Below the pieces are notes generated by a model that saw only the letters and a program-made list of their open reading frames with translations, had not been told where the DNA came from and made no database searches. Positions 7,425-16,388 of a stretch of DNA of 64,000 bases are shown here, piece by piece. Numbering within the stretch: the stretch's first letter is position 1; every line of letters starts with the position of its first letter. A program made the position numbers and the translations under genes. Origin of the DNA: Mycobacterium marinum (GTDB taxonomy: Bacteria > Actinomycetota > Actinomycetes > Mycobacteriales > Mycobacteriaceae); the NCBI RefSeq assembly GCF_003391395.1, contig NZ_CP024190.1, positions 2,294,001-2,358,000 of the forward strand. The letters are read 5' to 3'.

Positions 7425-8626
7425 ACCCGAATCAGGCACTTGAACTGAACCTGGTCACCGGTGCGGCCGCCAACGGCGGTAGCTGCGTGGCCCGCCACGA
7501 GGGGCGAGTGGTCTTCGTCCGCCATGCGCTACCGGGGGAGCGGGTGCTCGCCAGAGTCACCGCGCAACGCGGTTCCTATTGGAACGCAGAGGTTATCGAG
7601 GTCATCGACCCGTCGCCGGACCGGATCGGGTCGTTGTGCCCCATCGCCGGGGTGGATGGTGCCGGGTGTTGTGATCTGGCTTTCGCGGCCCCGGACGCGG
7701 CCCGGGCGATCAAGTCGAGCGTGGTTGGCGAACAGCTGCAACGCGTTGGCGGATTCAGCTGGTCCGGCGCGGCTGAGCCGCTCTCGGATGCCGGCCCGAC
7801 GGGGTGGCGTACCCGGGTTCGGCTCGAGGTGGGAGCGGACCATTGCGTGGGTTTCCACCGCTACCACAGCAACGAACTGGTCACCGATCTGCGCTGTGGG
7901 CAGCTGCCCGACGGGATGCTGGACGGGCTGGCGCAGCGGTCGGCCAAGGCCGGTTGGCCGGCCGGGGCGCAACTGCATGTGGCGCTCGGTGACGACGGGG
8001 CACGCCACGTGGTGCTCACAGTGCGCCGGGGCCGGCGAACCGACGCCAAGGTGGTCGAGGGCGACCCGCGTGTGCTGCAGCGGGTGGGCGGGCGCAGCTG
8101 GCGCATTCCGGCGACGGCGTTCTGGCAGTCACACCGCGACGCAGCGAAGGTGTACAGCGGCCTGGTTGCGGACTGGGCCCAACCCGGTACCGGCATGACC
8201 GCCTGGGATCTCTACGGGGGAGCTGGTGTTTTCGCGGCGGTGCTCGGTGACGCGGTGGGGGAGTCGGGACGGGTCTTGAGCGTGGACACCGCGCGCGCGG
8301 CCTCGGCCGCGGCCCGCGTCGCCCTGGCTGATCTGCCCCAGGTCGAGGTGGTCACCGATTCGGTGCGACGGGTGCTGGCGGCTCAGGACGGTGGCGCCGA
8401 TATTGCGGTGCTGGACCCGCCCCGATCGGGCGCCGGGCGTGAGGTCATTGATCTGCTGGCCGATGCCGGAGTACGCCGTGTGGTTCACATTGGTTGTGAA
8501 GCAGCGTCTTTCGCTCGCGACCTCGGCTTGTATCGGGGCCACGGGTACGGCGTCGACGCCATCAAGGTGTTTGATGCCTTCCCGTTGACCCATCACGTGG
8601 AGTCCGTTGCGCTGCTAACCCGCTAG
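7421..8626 (+). CDS. TrmA/RlmD-family RNA uracil-5 methyltransferase (Rv2689c-like)
   Basis: An SAM-dependent m5U methyltransferase of rRNA or tRNA, 401 residues. Order of domains: N-terminal TRAM-like segment (residues 5-60), a cysteine cluster near 65-85 (CPIAG...GCCDL) that may hold an iron-sulfur centre, a central domain, then the methyltransferase fold with DLYGGAGVF, the DPPRSG motif, and the nucleophile region HIGCEAASFARDL; the family C-terminus FPLTHHVESVALL is intact. Starts at TTG 7421, inside the preceding stop (TTGA), so translation is coupled to the transporter gene. Target uridine not predictable. Confidence 0.88.
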   Translation: MNPNQALELNLVTGAAANGGSCVARHEGRVVFVRHALPGERVLARVTAQRGSYWNAEVIEVIDPSPDRIGSLCPIAGVDGAGCCDLAFAAPDAARAIKSSVVGEQLQRVGGFSWSGAAEPLSDAGPTGWRTRVRLEVGADHCVGFHRYHSNELVTDLRCGQLPDGMLDGLAQRSAKAGWPAGAQLHVALGDDGARHVVLTVRRGRRTDAKVVEGDPRVLQRVGGRSWRIPATAFWQSHRDAAKVYSGLVADWAQPGTGMTAWDLYGGAGVFAAVLGDAVGESGRVLSVDTARAASAAARVALADLPQVEVVTDSVRRVLAAQDGGADIAVLDPPRSGAGREVIDLLADAGVRRVVHIGCEAASFARDLGLYRGHGYGVDAIKVFDAFPLTHHVESVALLTR

Positions 8627-8742
8627 CCCGTTGGGCGTCGGGGCCGAATGCGCGCGCGCCGAGGCCCGAAGCGCCGCGAACTTGATTATGCTGGCGACGG
8701 CGCTCCGGGAAGTCTGGTCGGAACTGGACGAAAGGAGCGCGC

Positions 8743-9642
8743 ATGCGCGACCCCGAGCCGGCCGTGTCCGGCGCCGTGGGCGAGGTGATCCGGGTCCGTG
8801 GACTCACCTTCGCGTATCCGAAAGCGTCGACACCCGCGGTGCGCGGCATGGACTTCAGTGTCGGCCGCGGTGAAATCTTCGGCTTTCTCGGTCCCAGCGG
8901 TGCGGGCAAGTCGACGACGCAACGAATTCTGATCGGGCTACTGCGTGGCCACGGCGGTGAAGTGGCGGTGTGGGGCAAGGACCCGGCGAGCTGGGGCTCC
9001 GACTACTACGAGCGCATCGGCGTGTCGTTCGAGCTGCCCAATCACTATCAGAAACTCACCGGGCTGGAGAACCTGCAGTTCTTCGCTTCGCTTTACAGCA
9101 CGCCGACGCTGGATCCGATGCAGCTACTCGAGGCGGTCGGATTGGCCGACCACGCAGATACCCGGGCGGGCAAGTACTCCAAAGGCATGCAGATGCGCCT
9201 GACGTTCGCCAGGGCGCTACTCAACGACCCCGAGTTGCTCTTCCTGGACGAACCGACTTCGGGGATGGATCCGGTGAACGCCCGCAGCGTGAAGAACATG
9301 ATCATGGATCTGAAGGCACGCGGGCGCACGGTGTTTCTCACCACACACGACATGGCGACGGCGGACGAGCTGTGTGACCGGGTGGCCTTTGTCGTCGACG
9401 GGAGCATCGTCGCGTCTGACCGGCCCGCCGAGTTGAAGATCGCCCGCAGCCAGCGCCTGGTCACGGTCGAATATCGAGGCAACGGCGGTGGTTTGAGCGC
9501 CGCGGAGTTTTCGCTGGACACGCTGGCCGACGACCCGGCATTTCACGCGGTGCTGCGTGAACATCAGGTCGAGACGATCCACAGCAGGGAAGCCAGCCTC
9601 GAGGACGTATTCGTCGAAGTCACCGGCCGGCGGTTGTCGTGA
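8743..9642 (+). CDS. ABC transporter ATP-binding protein (Rv2688c-like)
   Basis: A 299-residue ATPase subunit of an ABC-2 type exporter. Walker A GPSGAGKS is at residues 50-57, the signature is the variant YSKGMQMRL, Walker B is LLFLDEPTSG, and the switch histidine follows in LTTHDMA; the last 70 residues are the DrrA-type tail. AAAGGAG lies upstream of the ATG. It overlaps the first permease gene by four bases. In M. tuberculosis the Rv2686c-Rv2688c set has been linked to fluoroquinolone efflux; the substrate here is not determinable from sequence. Confidence 0.93.
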   Translation: MRDPEPAVSGAVGEVIRVRGLTFAYPKASTPAVRGMDFSVGRGEIFGFLGPSGAGKSTTQRILIGLLRGHGGEVAVWGKDPASWGSDYYERIGVSFELPNHYQKLTGLENLQFFASLYSTPTLDPMQLLEAVGLADHADTRAGKYSKGMQMRLTFARALLNDPELLFLDEPTSGMDPVNARSVKNMIMDLKARGRTVFLTTHDMATADELCDRVAFVVDGSIVASDRPAELKIARSQRLVTVEYRGNGGGLSAAEFSLDTLADDPAFHAVLREHQVETIHSREASLEDVFVEVTGRRLS

Positions 9643-10349
9643 GCCGCTTGAGCACGGCGCTGCGGCTGGAGCTGACGCTGCAAAACCGTCAGCGGTTCCT
9701 GCATGCCGCGGTGTTTTCGGGGTTGATCTGGCTGGCGGTGCTGCTGCCGATGCCGGCCGACTTGCGTTCGGTTGCCGAACCTTACGTGCTCTCCGGTGAC
9801 ATCACCATCATCGGGTTCTTCTTTGTCGCCGGCACGGTCTTCTTCGAAAAGCAGGAGCGCACGCTGAGCGCGGTGATCGCCACCCCGCTGCGGTTCGGGG
9901 AATATCTGGCGGCCAAACTGGCCGTCCTGCTGATGGTTTCGGTCGGGGTGGCGGTGGTGGTGGCCACCATCGCGCATGGGTTTTCCTACTCGCCCGCGCC
10001 GATGATCGTCGCGGTGGCGCTGGGGACGTTGTTGATGCTGCTGGTGGGGTTCATCAGCTCGTTGCCATTCGCCTCGATCAGCGACTGGTTCCTGGTGGCG
10101 ACGATCCCGCTGGCCGTAATGAATCTGCCGGTGCTGTACTACTCCGGGGTGTGGCCGCACCCGGTGCTGTATGCCATTCCCACCCAGGGGCCGCTGTTGC
10201 TGCTCGGCGCGGCCTTCGGTCAGCTGACCCTGGCGCCCTGGCAAATCGGATACGCGCTGTTGTATCCGTCGGTGTGTGTCGGGGTGCTGTATCGAGTGGC
10301 TGAGGCAAGTTTCGCCCGTTACGTCGTCGCTGCGGCGGGTAGCTGGTGA
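9639..10349 (+). CDS. ABC transporter permease (Rv2687c-like)
   Basis: A 236-residue ABC-2 family permease with about six membrane segments (near residues 20-40, 50-70, 100-125, 130-150, 155-175 and 205-225). GTG start within the stop of the ATPase gene, and its own stop is overlapped by the next permease, so the three subunits are made together. It probably forms half of the transmembrane pore as a heterodimer with the next gene product. Confidence 0.9.
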   Translation: MSRLSTALRLELTLQNRQRFLHAAVFSGLIWLAVLLPMPADLRSVAEPYVLSGDITIIGFFFVAGTVFFEKQERTLSAVIATPLRFGEYLAAKLAVLLMVSVGVAVVVATIAHGFSYSPAPMIVAVALGTLLMLLVGFISSLPFASISDWFLVATIPLAVMNLPVLYYSGVWPHPVLYAIPTQGPLLLLGAAFGQLTLAPWQIGYALLYPSVCVGVLYRVAEASFARYVVAAAGSW

Positions 10350-11110
10350 GCGCCCCGGCCGGCGCGTCGATACGCGCACTGATCGCGTTTGGGCGCAACG
10401 ACATCCGCGGTACCTATCGTGAGCCGCTGTTGGTCATGATCGTGGTCGCACCCGTCATCTGGACCAGCGCAGTCGCGCTGCTGACGCCGCGGGTGACCAC
10501 GATGCTGGCCGATCGCAACGGGTTCGACCTGAGGCCCTACTATCCGCTGATCCTGACCGCATTCCTGTTGTTGACCAGCATCATCATCGTCGGTGGTTTG
10601 GCGGCGTTTCTCGTTCTCGACGAGGTGGACGCCGGCACGCTGGCCGCGCTGCGGGTCACCCCGGTGCCGCTGTCGACCTTCTTTGTCTATCGTGCCGCCA
10701 CCGTCATGTTCGTCACCACCATCTATGTGGTGGCAACGTTGTCGCTCAGCGGCATACTCGAGCTGCGGCTGTTGCCCTCGCTGATCCCGATCGGCCTGCT
10801 CGCGGGACTGTCGGCGGTGGTGACCCTGCTGTTGATTCTGGCCGTGGCCAACAACAAGATTCAGGGTCTGGCCGCCGTCCGCGCGCTGGGGATGCTGATC
10901 GCGGGATTGCCCTGCCTGCCCTGGTTCATCCACTCCAACTGGAACTTCGTGTTCGCGGTGTTGCCCCCGTATTGGCCGGCCAAAGCGTTCTGGCTGGCCA
11001 GCGATCACGCCACCTGGTGGCCGTACCTGGTGGCGGGAAGCGCCTACAACCTGGCGCTGGCCTGGGCGCTGTTCCGCCGTTTCCACGCCAAACACGTGGC
11101 CTCGGTGTAG
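10346..11110 (+). CDS. ABC transporter permease (Rv2686c-like)
   Basis: Second permease of the exporter, 254 residues, about six hydrophobic segments, GTG start overlapping the previous stop (GTGA). It has the ABC-2 pattern of an early loop with charged residues (FGRNDIRGTYREPLL) preceding the first helix, a long second helix, and a conserved Gly/Leu-rich core. It is the last gene of the operon and converges with arsB1 five bases away, leaving almost no room for terminators between the two transcription units. Confidence 0.9.
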   Translation: MSAPAGASIRALIAFGRNDIRGTYREPLLVMIVVAPVIWTSAVALLTPRVTTMLADRNGFDLRPYYPLILTAFLLLTSIIIVGGLAAFLVLDEVDAGTLAALRVTPVPLSTFFVYRAATVMFVTTIYVVATLSLSGILELRLLPSLIPIGLLAGLSAVVTLLLILAVANNKIQGLAAVRALGMLIAGLPCLPWFIHSNWNFVFAVLPPYWPAKAFWLASDHATWWPYLVAGSAYNLALAWALFRRFHAKHVASV

Positions 11111-11115
11111 CCGGG

Positions 11116-12402
11116 TCAACTCCAAACGAAGTAGCGCAGCCACAGGTAGGCCGCCGCCACCAGCAGTGAGATGGTGGTGACCACGATGCCTTTGCGGGTG
11201 AATTCCCAGAATGAGATGGGAGTGCCTGCCCGGCGGGCGATTCCCAGCATCACGACGTTGGCGCTGGCGCCGACGGCGGTGAGGTTGCCACCGAAGTCGG
11301 CGCCCAGGGCCAGCGCCCACCACAGCGCGTCCGGGTTGACCTGACCGGGCATCACCGCGACCAGTTCGGTGACGATCGGCGTCATGGTGGCGACGTAGGG
11401 GATGTTGTCGATGATGCCCGACACCGGAGCCGACACCCCGATGATCAAGAAGACGGTGAATAGCTCGTTGCCGCCGGTCAGTTCGATGGCCCCGCGTGCC
11501 AACTTGTCCACGACGCCGGTCTTCACCAGAGCCCCGACCATGATGAACAGTCCCGCGAAGAACAGCAGCGTTTCCCACTCGACGCTGGCCAGATAATCGC
11601 GGCCGGCCAATCCGGAGATGATGATCAGCACCCCCGCGCCCAGCAGTGCCACCACCGAGGGCTGGATGTGCAGCACCGGATGGCCGACGAAAGCGGCGAA
11701 AACCGCCAGCAGCACCACGCCGCATTTGATCAGCAGCTTGCGATCGCTGATCGCTTCGCGTTCGTTCAGCGACATGACGTCGGCGACCCGTTCCGGCTCG
11801 ACGGTGATCGAGCCGAACAGGCGGGGCAGTAGTGCGACAAAGATGACCAGCACGATAAGAACTACCGGAGCCATGTTGATCAGGAAGTCGTTGAAGGTCA
11901 GCCCGCCCTTGCTGGCGATGATGATGTTCGGCGGGTCGCCGACCAGTGTCGCCGCGCCGCCGATGTTGGATGCGAAAACCTCGGCGATCAAGAACGGAGC
12001 CGCGTTGATCACCAACCGGTCGCAGACCAGCAGCGTGACCGGGGCGATCAGCAGCACCGTGGTGACGTTGTCCAACAGGGCCGATCCGAATGCCATCACC
12101 AGGACCAGCAGGATCATGATGCGGGTTGGGGAGCCTTTGGCACGTTTGACGGCCGAGATGGCGATGTACTCGAAGACACCGGTCTGCCGTAGCACGCTGA
12201 CGATGATCATCATCCCCAGCAGCAAAAAGATGACGTCCCAGTCGATTCCGGTGTCGTGCGAATAAAACACGTCGTGGGAGTCAACGATCCCGATCGCGAG
12301 CATGATCGCCGCACCCACCAGCGCCGCCCGGGTCTTGCTGACCCGGTCGCTGGCGATGAGCGCGTAGGTGACGACGAACACCCCGATCGCAATGGCGCTC
12401 AC
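11116..12402 (-). CDS. arsB1: ArsB/NhaD-type anion permease ArsB1
   Basis: A 428-residue ion transporter superfamily permease with about eleven hydrophobic segments, called arsB1 in M. tuberculosis. Family blocks visible include GMMIIVSVLRQTGVFEY, LLIAPVTLL, NIGGAATLVGDPPN and, near the C-terminus, ALGADFGGNLTAVGASANV. These are the ArsB/NhaD/CitT signature loops. The GTG start has GAGGAG five bases upstream. Its arsenite specificity is unproven; family members also carry sodium or organic anions. It follows a close paralogue on the same strand. Confidence 0.88.
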   Translation of the reverse strand: MSAIAIGVFVVTYALIASDRVSKTRAALVGAAIMLAIGIVDSHDVFYSHDTGIDWDVIFLLLGMMIIVSVLRQTGVFEYIAISAVKRAKGSPTRIMILLVLVMAFGSALLDNVTTVLLIAPVTLLVCDRLVINAAPFLIAEVFASNIGGAATLVGDPPNIIIASKGGLTFNDFLINMAPVVLIVLVIFVALLPRLFGSITVEPERVADVMSLNEREAISDRKLLIKCGVVLLAVFAAFVGHPVLHIQPSVVALLGAGVLIIISGLAGRDYLASVEWETLLFFAGLFIMVGALVKTGVVDKLARGAIELTGGNELFTVFLIIGVSAPVSGIIDNIPYVATMTPIVTELVAVMPGQVNPDALWWALALGADFGGNLTAVGASANVVMLGIARRAGTPISFWEFTRKGIVVTTISLLVAAAYLWLRYFVWS

Positions 12403-12440
12403 GGGATCTCCTCAAAAACGTTACCGGGTGTCTGCACTGG

Positions 12441-13730
12441 TCAACTCAGCACGAAGTAGCGCACCCAGAGATAGATGGCGGCCAGCACCAGTGACATCGT
12501 GGTGACCACAATGCCCTTGCGGGTGAATTCCCAGAAAGAGATGGGATTGTCCGCCCGCTTGGCGATGCCGAGGACGATGACATTGGCGCTGGCCCCGATA
12601 GCGGTGAGGTTGCCACCGAAGTCGGTGCCCAGGGCAAGGGCCCACCACAACACGTCCGGGTTGCCCTTGTCGACCAGGACCGGCACCAATTCGGCGACGA
12701 TCGGCGTCATGGTGGCCGCGTACGGAACGTTGTTGACGATGCCGCTGATCACCAGCGAGGCGGCCAGGATCACCATGGTCGCCAGCAGTGTGTTGCCGCC
12801 GGTCGCGGTCACCGCCATTTGCGCGACCTGCGTGACCACACCGGTTTTCACCAGCGCGCCGACCATGATGAACAGACCCACGAAAAACAGCAGCGTGTCC
12901 CACTCGACGCTGGACAGATAATCGGAGTGGTCCAGCCGGGAGACGACCACCAGAATGCCGGCACCGATCAGCGCCACCATGGACGGCTTCACGTGCAGCG
13001 CAGAATTCGCGACGAATGCCGCGAACACCAGGAGCAAGACGATGCCGCACTTGATCAGCAGGCCGTGGTCGCGGATGGCCTCCTTCTCTTCCAACGACAT
13101 CACGTCGGCGACTCGCTCGGGGTCGGCCTCGAATGCGCCGGGGAACAGGCGCGGCAGCATCAGGATGAACACCGCCATCACGATGACCACGATCGGAGCC
13201 AGGTGGATCAGGAAGTCGTTGAACGTCAGCCCGCCCTTGCTGGCGATGACGATATTGGGCGGGTCACCGACCAGCGTCGCGGTGCCGCCGATGTTGGAGG
13301 CAAACGCTTCGGCCATCAGATACGGCGCCGGGTTGATCACCAGCCGGTCACACACCAGCAGGGTGACCGGGGCGATCAGCAACACCGTGGTGACGTTGTC
13401 CAGCAGCGCCGATGCGACCGCGGTGACGATCACCAACAGGATCATGATCCGCAGTGGTTTGCCGCGGGCCCGCTTGGCCGCCCAGATAGCGACGTATTCG
13501 AACACACCGGTCTGGCGCAGCACGCTGACGATGATCATCATGCCGAGCAGCAAAAAGATGACGTCCCAGTCGACCCCGGTCTCGTGGGAATAGAAGACGT
13601 CCTCGGAATTGATGACCGGCAGCATCACCACGATCGCCGCACCGGCCAACGCCACTAGGGTCTTGTTGACGCGTTCGCTGGCGATCAGCGCATAAGCCAC
13701 CACAAATATGGCGACCGCGACAATGCTCAT
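12441..13730 (-). CDS. arsA: ArsB/NhaD-type anion permease (named arsA in M. tuberculosis)
   Basis: Paralogue of the following gene, 429 residues, with the same family blocks (RQTGVFEY, NIGGTATLVGDPPN, GTDFGGNLTAIGASANV). Despite its inherited symbol it is an integral membrane permease, not the ArsA ATPase: no P-loop is present. The two genes share most residues along the whole length, so the pair arose by tandem duplication. It is transcribed with arsB1 after a 38-bp gap, and behind the CBS-domain gene. The physiological ion is uncertain. Confidence 0.87.
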   Translation of the reverse strand: MSIVAVAIFVVAYALIASERVNKTLVALAGAAIVVMLPVINSEDVFYSHETGVDWDVIFLLLGMMIIVSVLRQTGVFEYVAIWAAKRARGKPLRIMILLVIVTAVASALLDNVTTVLLIAPVTLLVCDRLVINPAPYLMAEAFASNIGGTATLVGDPPNIVIASKGGLTFNDFLIHLAPIVVIVMAVFILMLPRLFPGAFEADPERVADVMSLEEKEAIRDHGLLIKCGIVLLLVFAAFVANSALHVKPSMVALIGAGILVVVSRLDHSDYLSSVEWDTLLFFVGLFIMVGALVKTGVVTQVAQMAVTATGGNTLLATMVILAASLVISGIVNNVPYAATMTPIVAELVPVLVDKGNPDVLWWALALGTDFGGNLTAIGASANVIVLGIAKRADNPISFWEFTRKGIVVTTMSLVLAAIYLWVRYFVLS

Positions 13731-13785
13731 CGAGTCGCTACCTGTGCCTTTACCCGCAGACCGTCTATCGCTGAATCCGTTGAGA

Positions 13786-14280
13786 TCAAGGCCTTAGCGC
13801 CGCTCCCAGAAGGCGCGATGCCGTGATCACCCCGTGCAACTTGCCGTTCTTGACCACCGCGAGCAGCGGGCTGCGCAACCGAGCCATCAGCGCGGCCACC
13901 TCGATGATGGTGTCGTCGGCATTGACCGGCGGAACGTCATTGAGGTGATCGGGCAACACATCGCTGACCTTCTTGCCGCGCAATTTCTCCGCGCAGCGGT
14001 CTGCCATCGATTCGTTGAGCACACCGGCCAGCGATGGGTCGTCCTGGACATAGCGGGGAACGATGAATCGGACCACCTGCGACGCCGGTAACACCGCGTA
14101 GGGACTGCCGGTTTTCTTGGTAACCAGCAACCCGGGCAGGCGGTGCTCGGCCAGCGTGCGTGCGGCCTCGAGTGCGTCTGAGTCGATGCTGATTACCGGA
14201 TACTCCTCGGCGATGTCCTCGGCGCGCATATGGTGACCATACGTTGCCGGTGTGGTCAGGGTTAGCTCATTTGCGCCCAT
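13786..14280 (-). CDS. CBS-domain protein (Rv2683-like)
   Basis: A 164-residue protein with two CBS motifs: residues about 17-70 (ISIDSDALEAARTLAEHRLPGLLV) and 100-160 (VNADDTIIEVAALMARLRSPLLAVV), the second ending GVITASRLL. Such pairs bind adenosyl ligands and regulate partners, often transporters. It lies 55 bp upstream of the two ArsB-type permeases on the same strand and may sense energy state for them; this is inference from neighbourhood. A start at residue 18 (MRAEDIAEEYP) is possible. Divergent from dxs. Confidence 0.8.
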   Translation of the reverse strand: MGANELTLTTPATYGHHMRAEDIAEEYPVISIDSDALEAARTLAEHRLPGLLVTKKTGSPYAVLPASQVVRFIVPRYVQDDPSLAGVLNESMADRCAEKLRGKKVSDVLPDHLNDVPPVNADDTIIEVAALMARLRSPLLAVVKNGKLHGVITASRLLGAALRP

Positions 14281-14420
14281 CGTGTTCTTTCGCGTCGTAA
14301 GTGCTTGCAGGACAATCAGACGCCGACCAGGCTTCCCGGCTCACCGGTCTCCGACGCTATCAAGCCGTCGAGATGATGGGCGGCGGAGGTCAATGATGGC
14401 TCCGACGCGCAGGCGCTGCG

Positions 14421-14426
14421 TACACT
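14421..14426 (+). promoter_or_regulatory. -10 hexamer of dxs; likely leaderless transcript
   Basis: TACACT ends six bases before the dxs ATG. In mycobacteria a TANNNT hexamer at this distance places transcription initiation on the start codon, and no Shine-Dalgarno sequence is present before this ATG. No clear -35 was identified. Confidence 0.5.
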
Positions 14427-14432
14427 GGCGGG

Positions 14433-16346
14433 ATGCTGGAACAGATCCGTGGTCCCGCTGATCTGCAGCACCTGTCTCAGGCGCAGTTGCGTGATCTGGC
14501 CCAGGAGATCCGAGAGTTTCTGGTGCACAGGGTCGCCGCCACCGGGGGACACCTGGGACCGAATCTTGGGGTCGTGGAGCTGACGCTGGCTTTGCACCGG
14601 GTGTTCGACTCGCCCCATGATCCGATCATCTTCGACACGGGTCACCAGGCCTACGTGCACAAGATGCTGACCGGCCGCGCCCAGGACTTCGAAAGCCTGC
14701 GCAAGAAGGGCGGGTTGTCGGGTTATCCGTGCCGGGCCGAGAGCGAACACGACTGGGTGGAATCCAGCCACGCCAGCGCGGCGCTGTCCTACGCCGACGG
14801 TCTGTCCAAGGCGTTCGAGCTGAGCGGGCTCCGTAATCGGCATGTGGTTGCGGTGGTCGGCGACGGCGCGCTCACCGGCGGCATGTGCTGGGAAGCGTTG
14901 AACAACATCGCAGCCTCGCACCGGCCGGTGGTCATCGTCGTCAACGACAACGGGCGCAGCTACGCGCCCACCATCGGCGGGGTCGCCGATCACCTGGCCA
15001 AGCTGCGGTTGCAGCCGGCCTACGAACAGGTGCTGGAGAAGGGCCGAGACGTGGTACGGGCGGTGCCGCTGGTCGGCGAAGTCTGTTACCACTTCATGCA
15101 CAGCGTCAAGGCCGGTATCAAGGACTCCCTGTCGCCGCAGTTGCTGTTCACCGACCTCGGGTTGAAGTACGTCGGCCCGGTCGACGGACACGATGAGCGG
15201 GCGGTAGAGGTCGCGTTGCGCAGTGCCCGCGGTTTCGGTGGCCCGGTGATCGTGCACGTGGTCACCCGCAAGGGAATGGGTTACGGCCCGGCCGAGGCCG
15301 ACGTGGCCGAGCAGATGCACTCCACGGTTCCGATCGACCCGGCCACCGGGCAGGCCACCAAGCTGGCGGGCCCGGGCTGGACGACGACGTTCGCCGATGC
15401 CTTGATCGAATACGCCGGCAAGCGCCGCGACATCGTGGCCATCACCGCCGCGATGCCGGGCCCCACCGGTTTGACCGCGTTCGGCCAGCAGTTCCCGGAC
15501 CGCCTGTTCGACGTCGGTATCGCCGAGCAACACGCGATGACGTCGGCGGCCGGGCTGGCGATGGGCGGAATGCACCCGGTCGTCGCGATCTACTCGACGT
15601 TCCTGAACCGCGCATTCGACCAGATCATGATGGATGTCGCGCTGCACCAGCTGCCGGTCACCATGGTGCTCGACCGGGCCGGGATCACCGGTTCGGATGG
15701 TCCCAGCCACAACGGCATGTGGGATTTGTCGATGCTGGGCATCGTTCCCGGAATGCGGGTAGCCGCGCCCAGGGATGCCGCCCGGTTGCGGGAGGAACTT
15801 GGCGAGGCGCTCGAGGTCAGCGATGGTCCGACGGCGTTGCGGTTCCCCAAAGGCGATGTGGGCGAAGATATTCCGGCACTGGAACGGCGCGATGGCATGG
15901 ATGTGTTGGCCGTGCCGGCTAGCGGCTTGAACCACGACGTGCTGCTGATAGCGGTAGGTGCATTGGCGTCGATGGCGCTGGCGGTGGCCAAACGGCTGCA
16001 CAACCAGGGGATCGGGGTGACGGTGATCGACCCTCGCTGGGTGTTGCCGGTGGCCGATGGGATCGGCGACCTGGCGGTGGCGCACAAGCTGGTGGTGACG
16101 CTGGAGGACAACGGCGTCAACGGTGGCGTCGGGTCAGCGGTGTCCGCTGCGCTGCGGCGTGCCGAGATTGACGTGCCCTGTCGCGATGTGGGGTTGCCGC
16201 AGCAGTTCTTCGAGCACGCCTCGCGTGGTGAACTGCTGGCCGACCTGGGGTTGACCGATCAGGACGTGGCCCGCCGGGTCACCGGTTGGGTTGCCGCGCT
16301 GGGTGCATGCGTTTCGGAAGCCGAGATCAAAGAACATCTCGACTAG
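14433..16346 (+). CDS. dxs: 1-deoxy-D-xylulose-5-phosphate synthase
   Basis: Catalyses thiamine-diphosphate-dependent condensation of pyruvate with glyceraldehyde 3-phosphate, first step of the MEP isoprenoid route feeding decaprenyl phosphate, menaquinone and carotenoids. Length 637, as in M. tuberculosis Dxs1. Visible: DTGHQAYVHK with the catalytic His71, thiamine motif GDGALTGG at 143 followed by NN at 157-158, the transketolase pyrimidine-binding domain from about 320 and the DRAGITGSDGPSHNG block near 410, then the C-terminal transketolase domain. A degraded second copy of its 3' half lies at 20959-21799, next to the ancestral downstream neighbour. Confidence 0.97.
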   Translation: MLEQIRGPADLQHLSQAQLRDLAQEIREFLVHRVAATGGHLGPNLGVVELTLALHRVFDSPHDPIIFDTGHQAYVHKMLTGRAQDFESLRKKGGLSGYPCRAESEHDWVESSHASAALSYADGLSKAFELSGLRNRHVVAVVGDGALTGGMCWEALNNIAASHRPVVIVVNDNGRSYAPTIGGVADHLAKLRLQPAYEQVLEKGRDVVRAVPLVGEVCYHFMHSVKAGIKDSLSPQLLFTDLGLKYVGPVDGHDERAVEVALRSARGFGGPVIVHVVTRKGMGYGPAEADVAEQMHSTVPIDPATGQATKLAGPGWTTTFADALIEYAGKRRDIVAITAAMPGPTGLTAFGQQFPDRLFDVGIAEQHAMTSAAGLAMGGMHPVVAIYSTFLNRAFDQIMMDVALHQLPVTMVLDRAGITGSDGPSHNGMWDLSMLGIVPGMRVAAPRDAARLREELGEALEVSDGPTALRFPKGDVGEDIPALERRDGMDVLAVPASGLNHDVLLIAVGALASMALAVAKRLHNQGIGVTVIDPRWVLPVADGIGDLAVAHKLVVTLEDNGVNGGVGSAVSAALRRAEIDVPCRDVGLPQQFFEHASRGELLADLGLTDQDVARRVTGWVAALGACVSEAEIKEHLD

Positions 16347-16388
16347 GGTTCCGCTGATTTAGCTGCCGCCCCGGTTGGCTGGACGGGT

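Noticed and set aside
11110..11116. A terminator between the ABC exporter and arsB1
   Set aside because: Only five bases separate the two convergent stops, and no hairpin with a T-run is visible.
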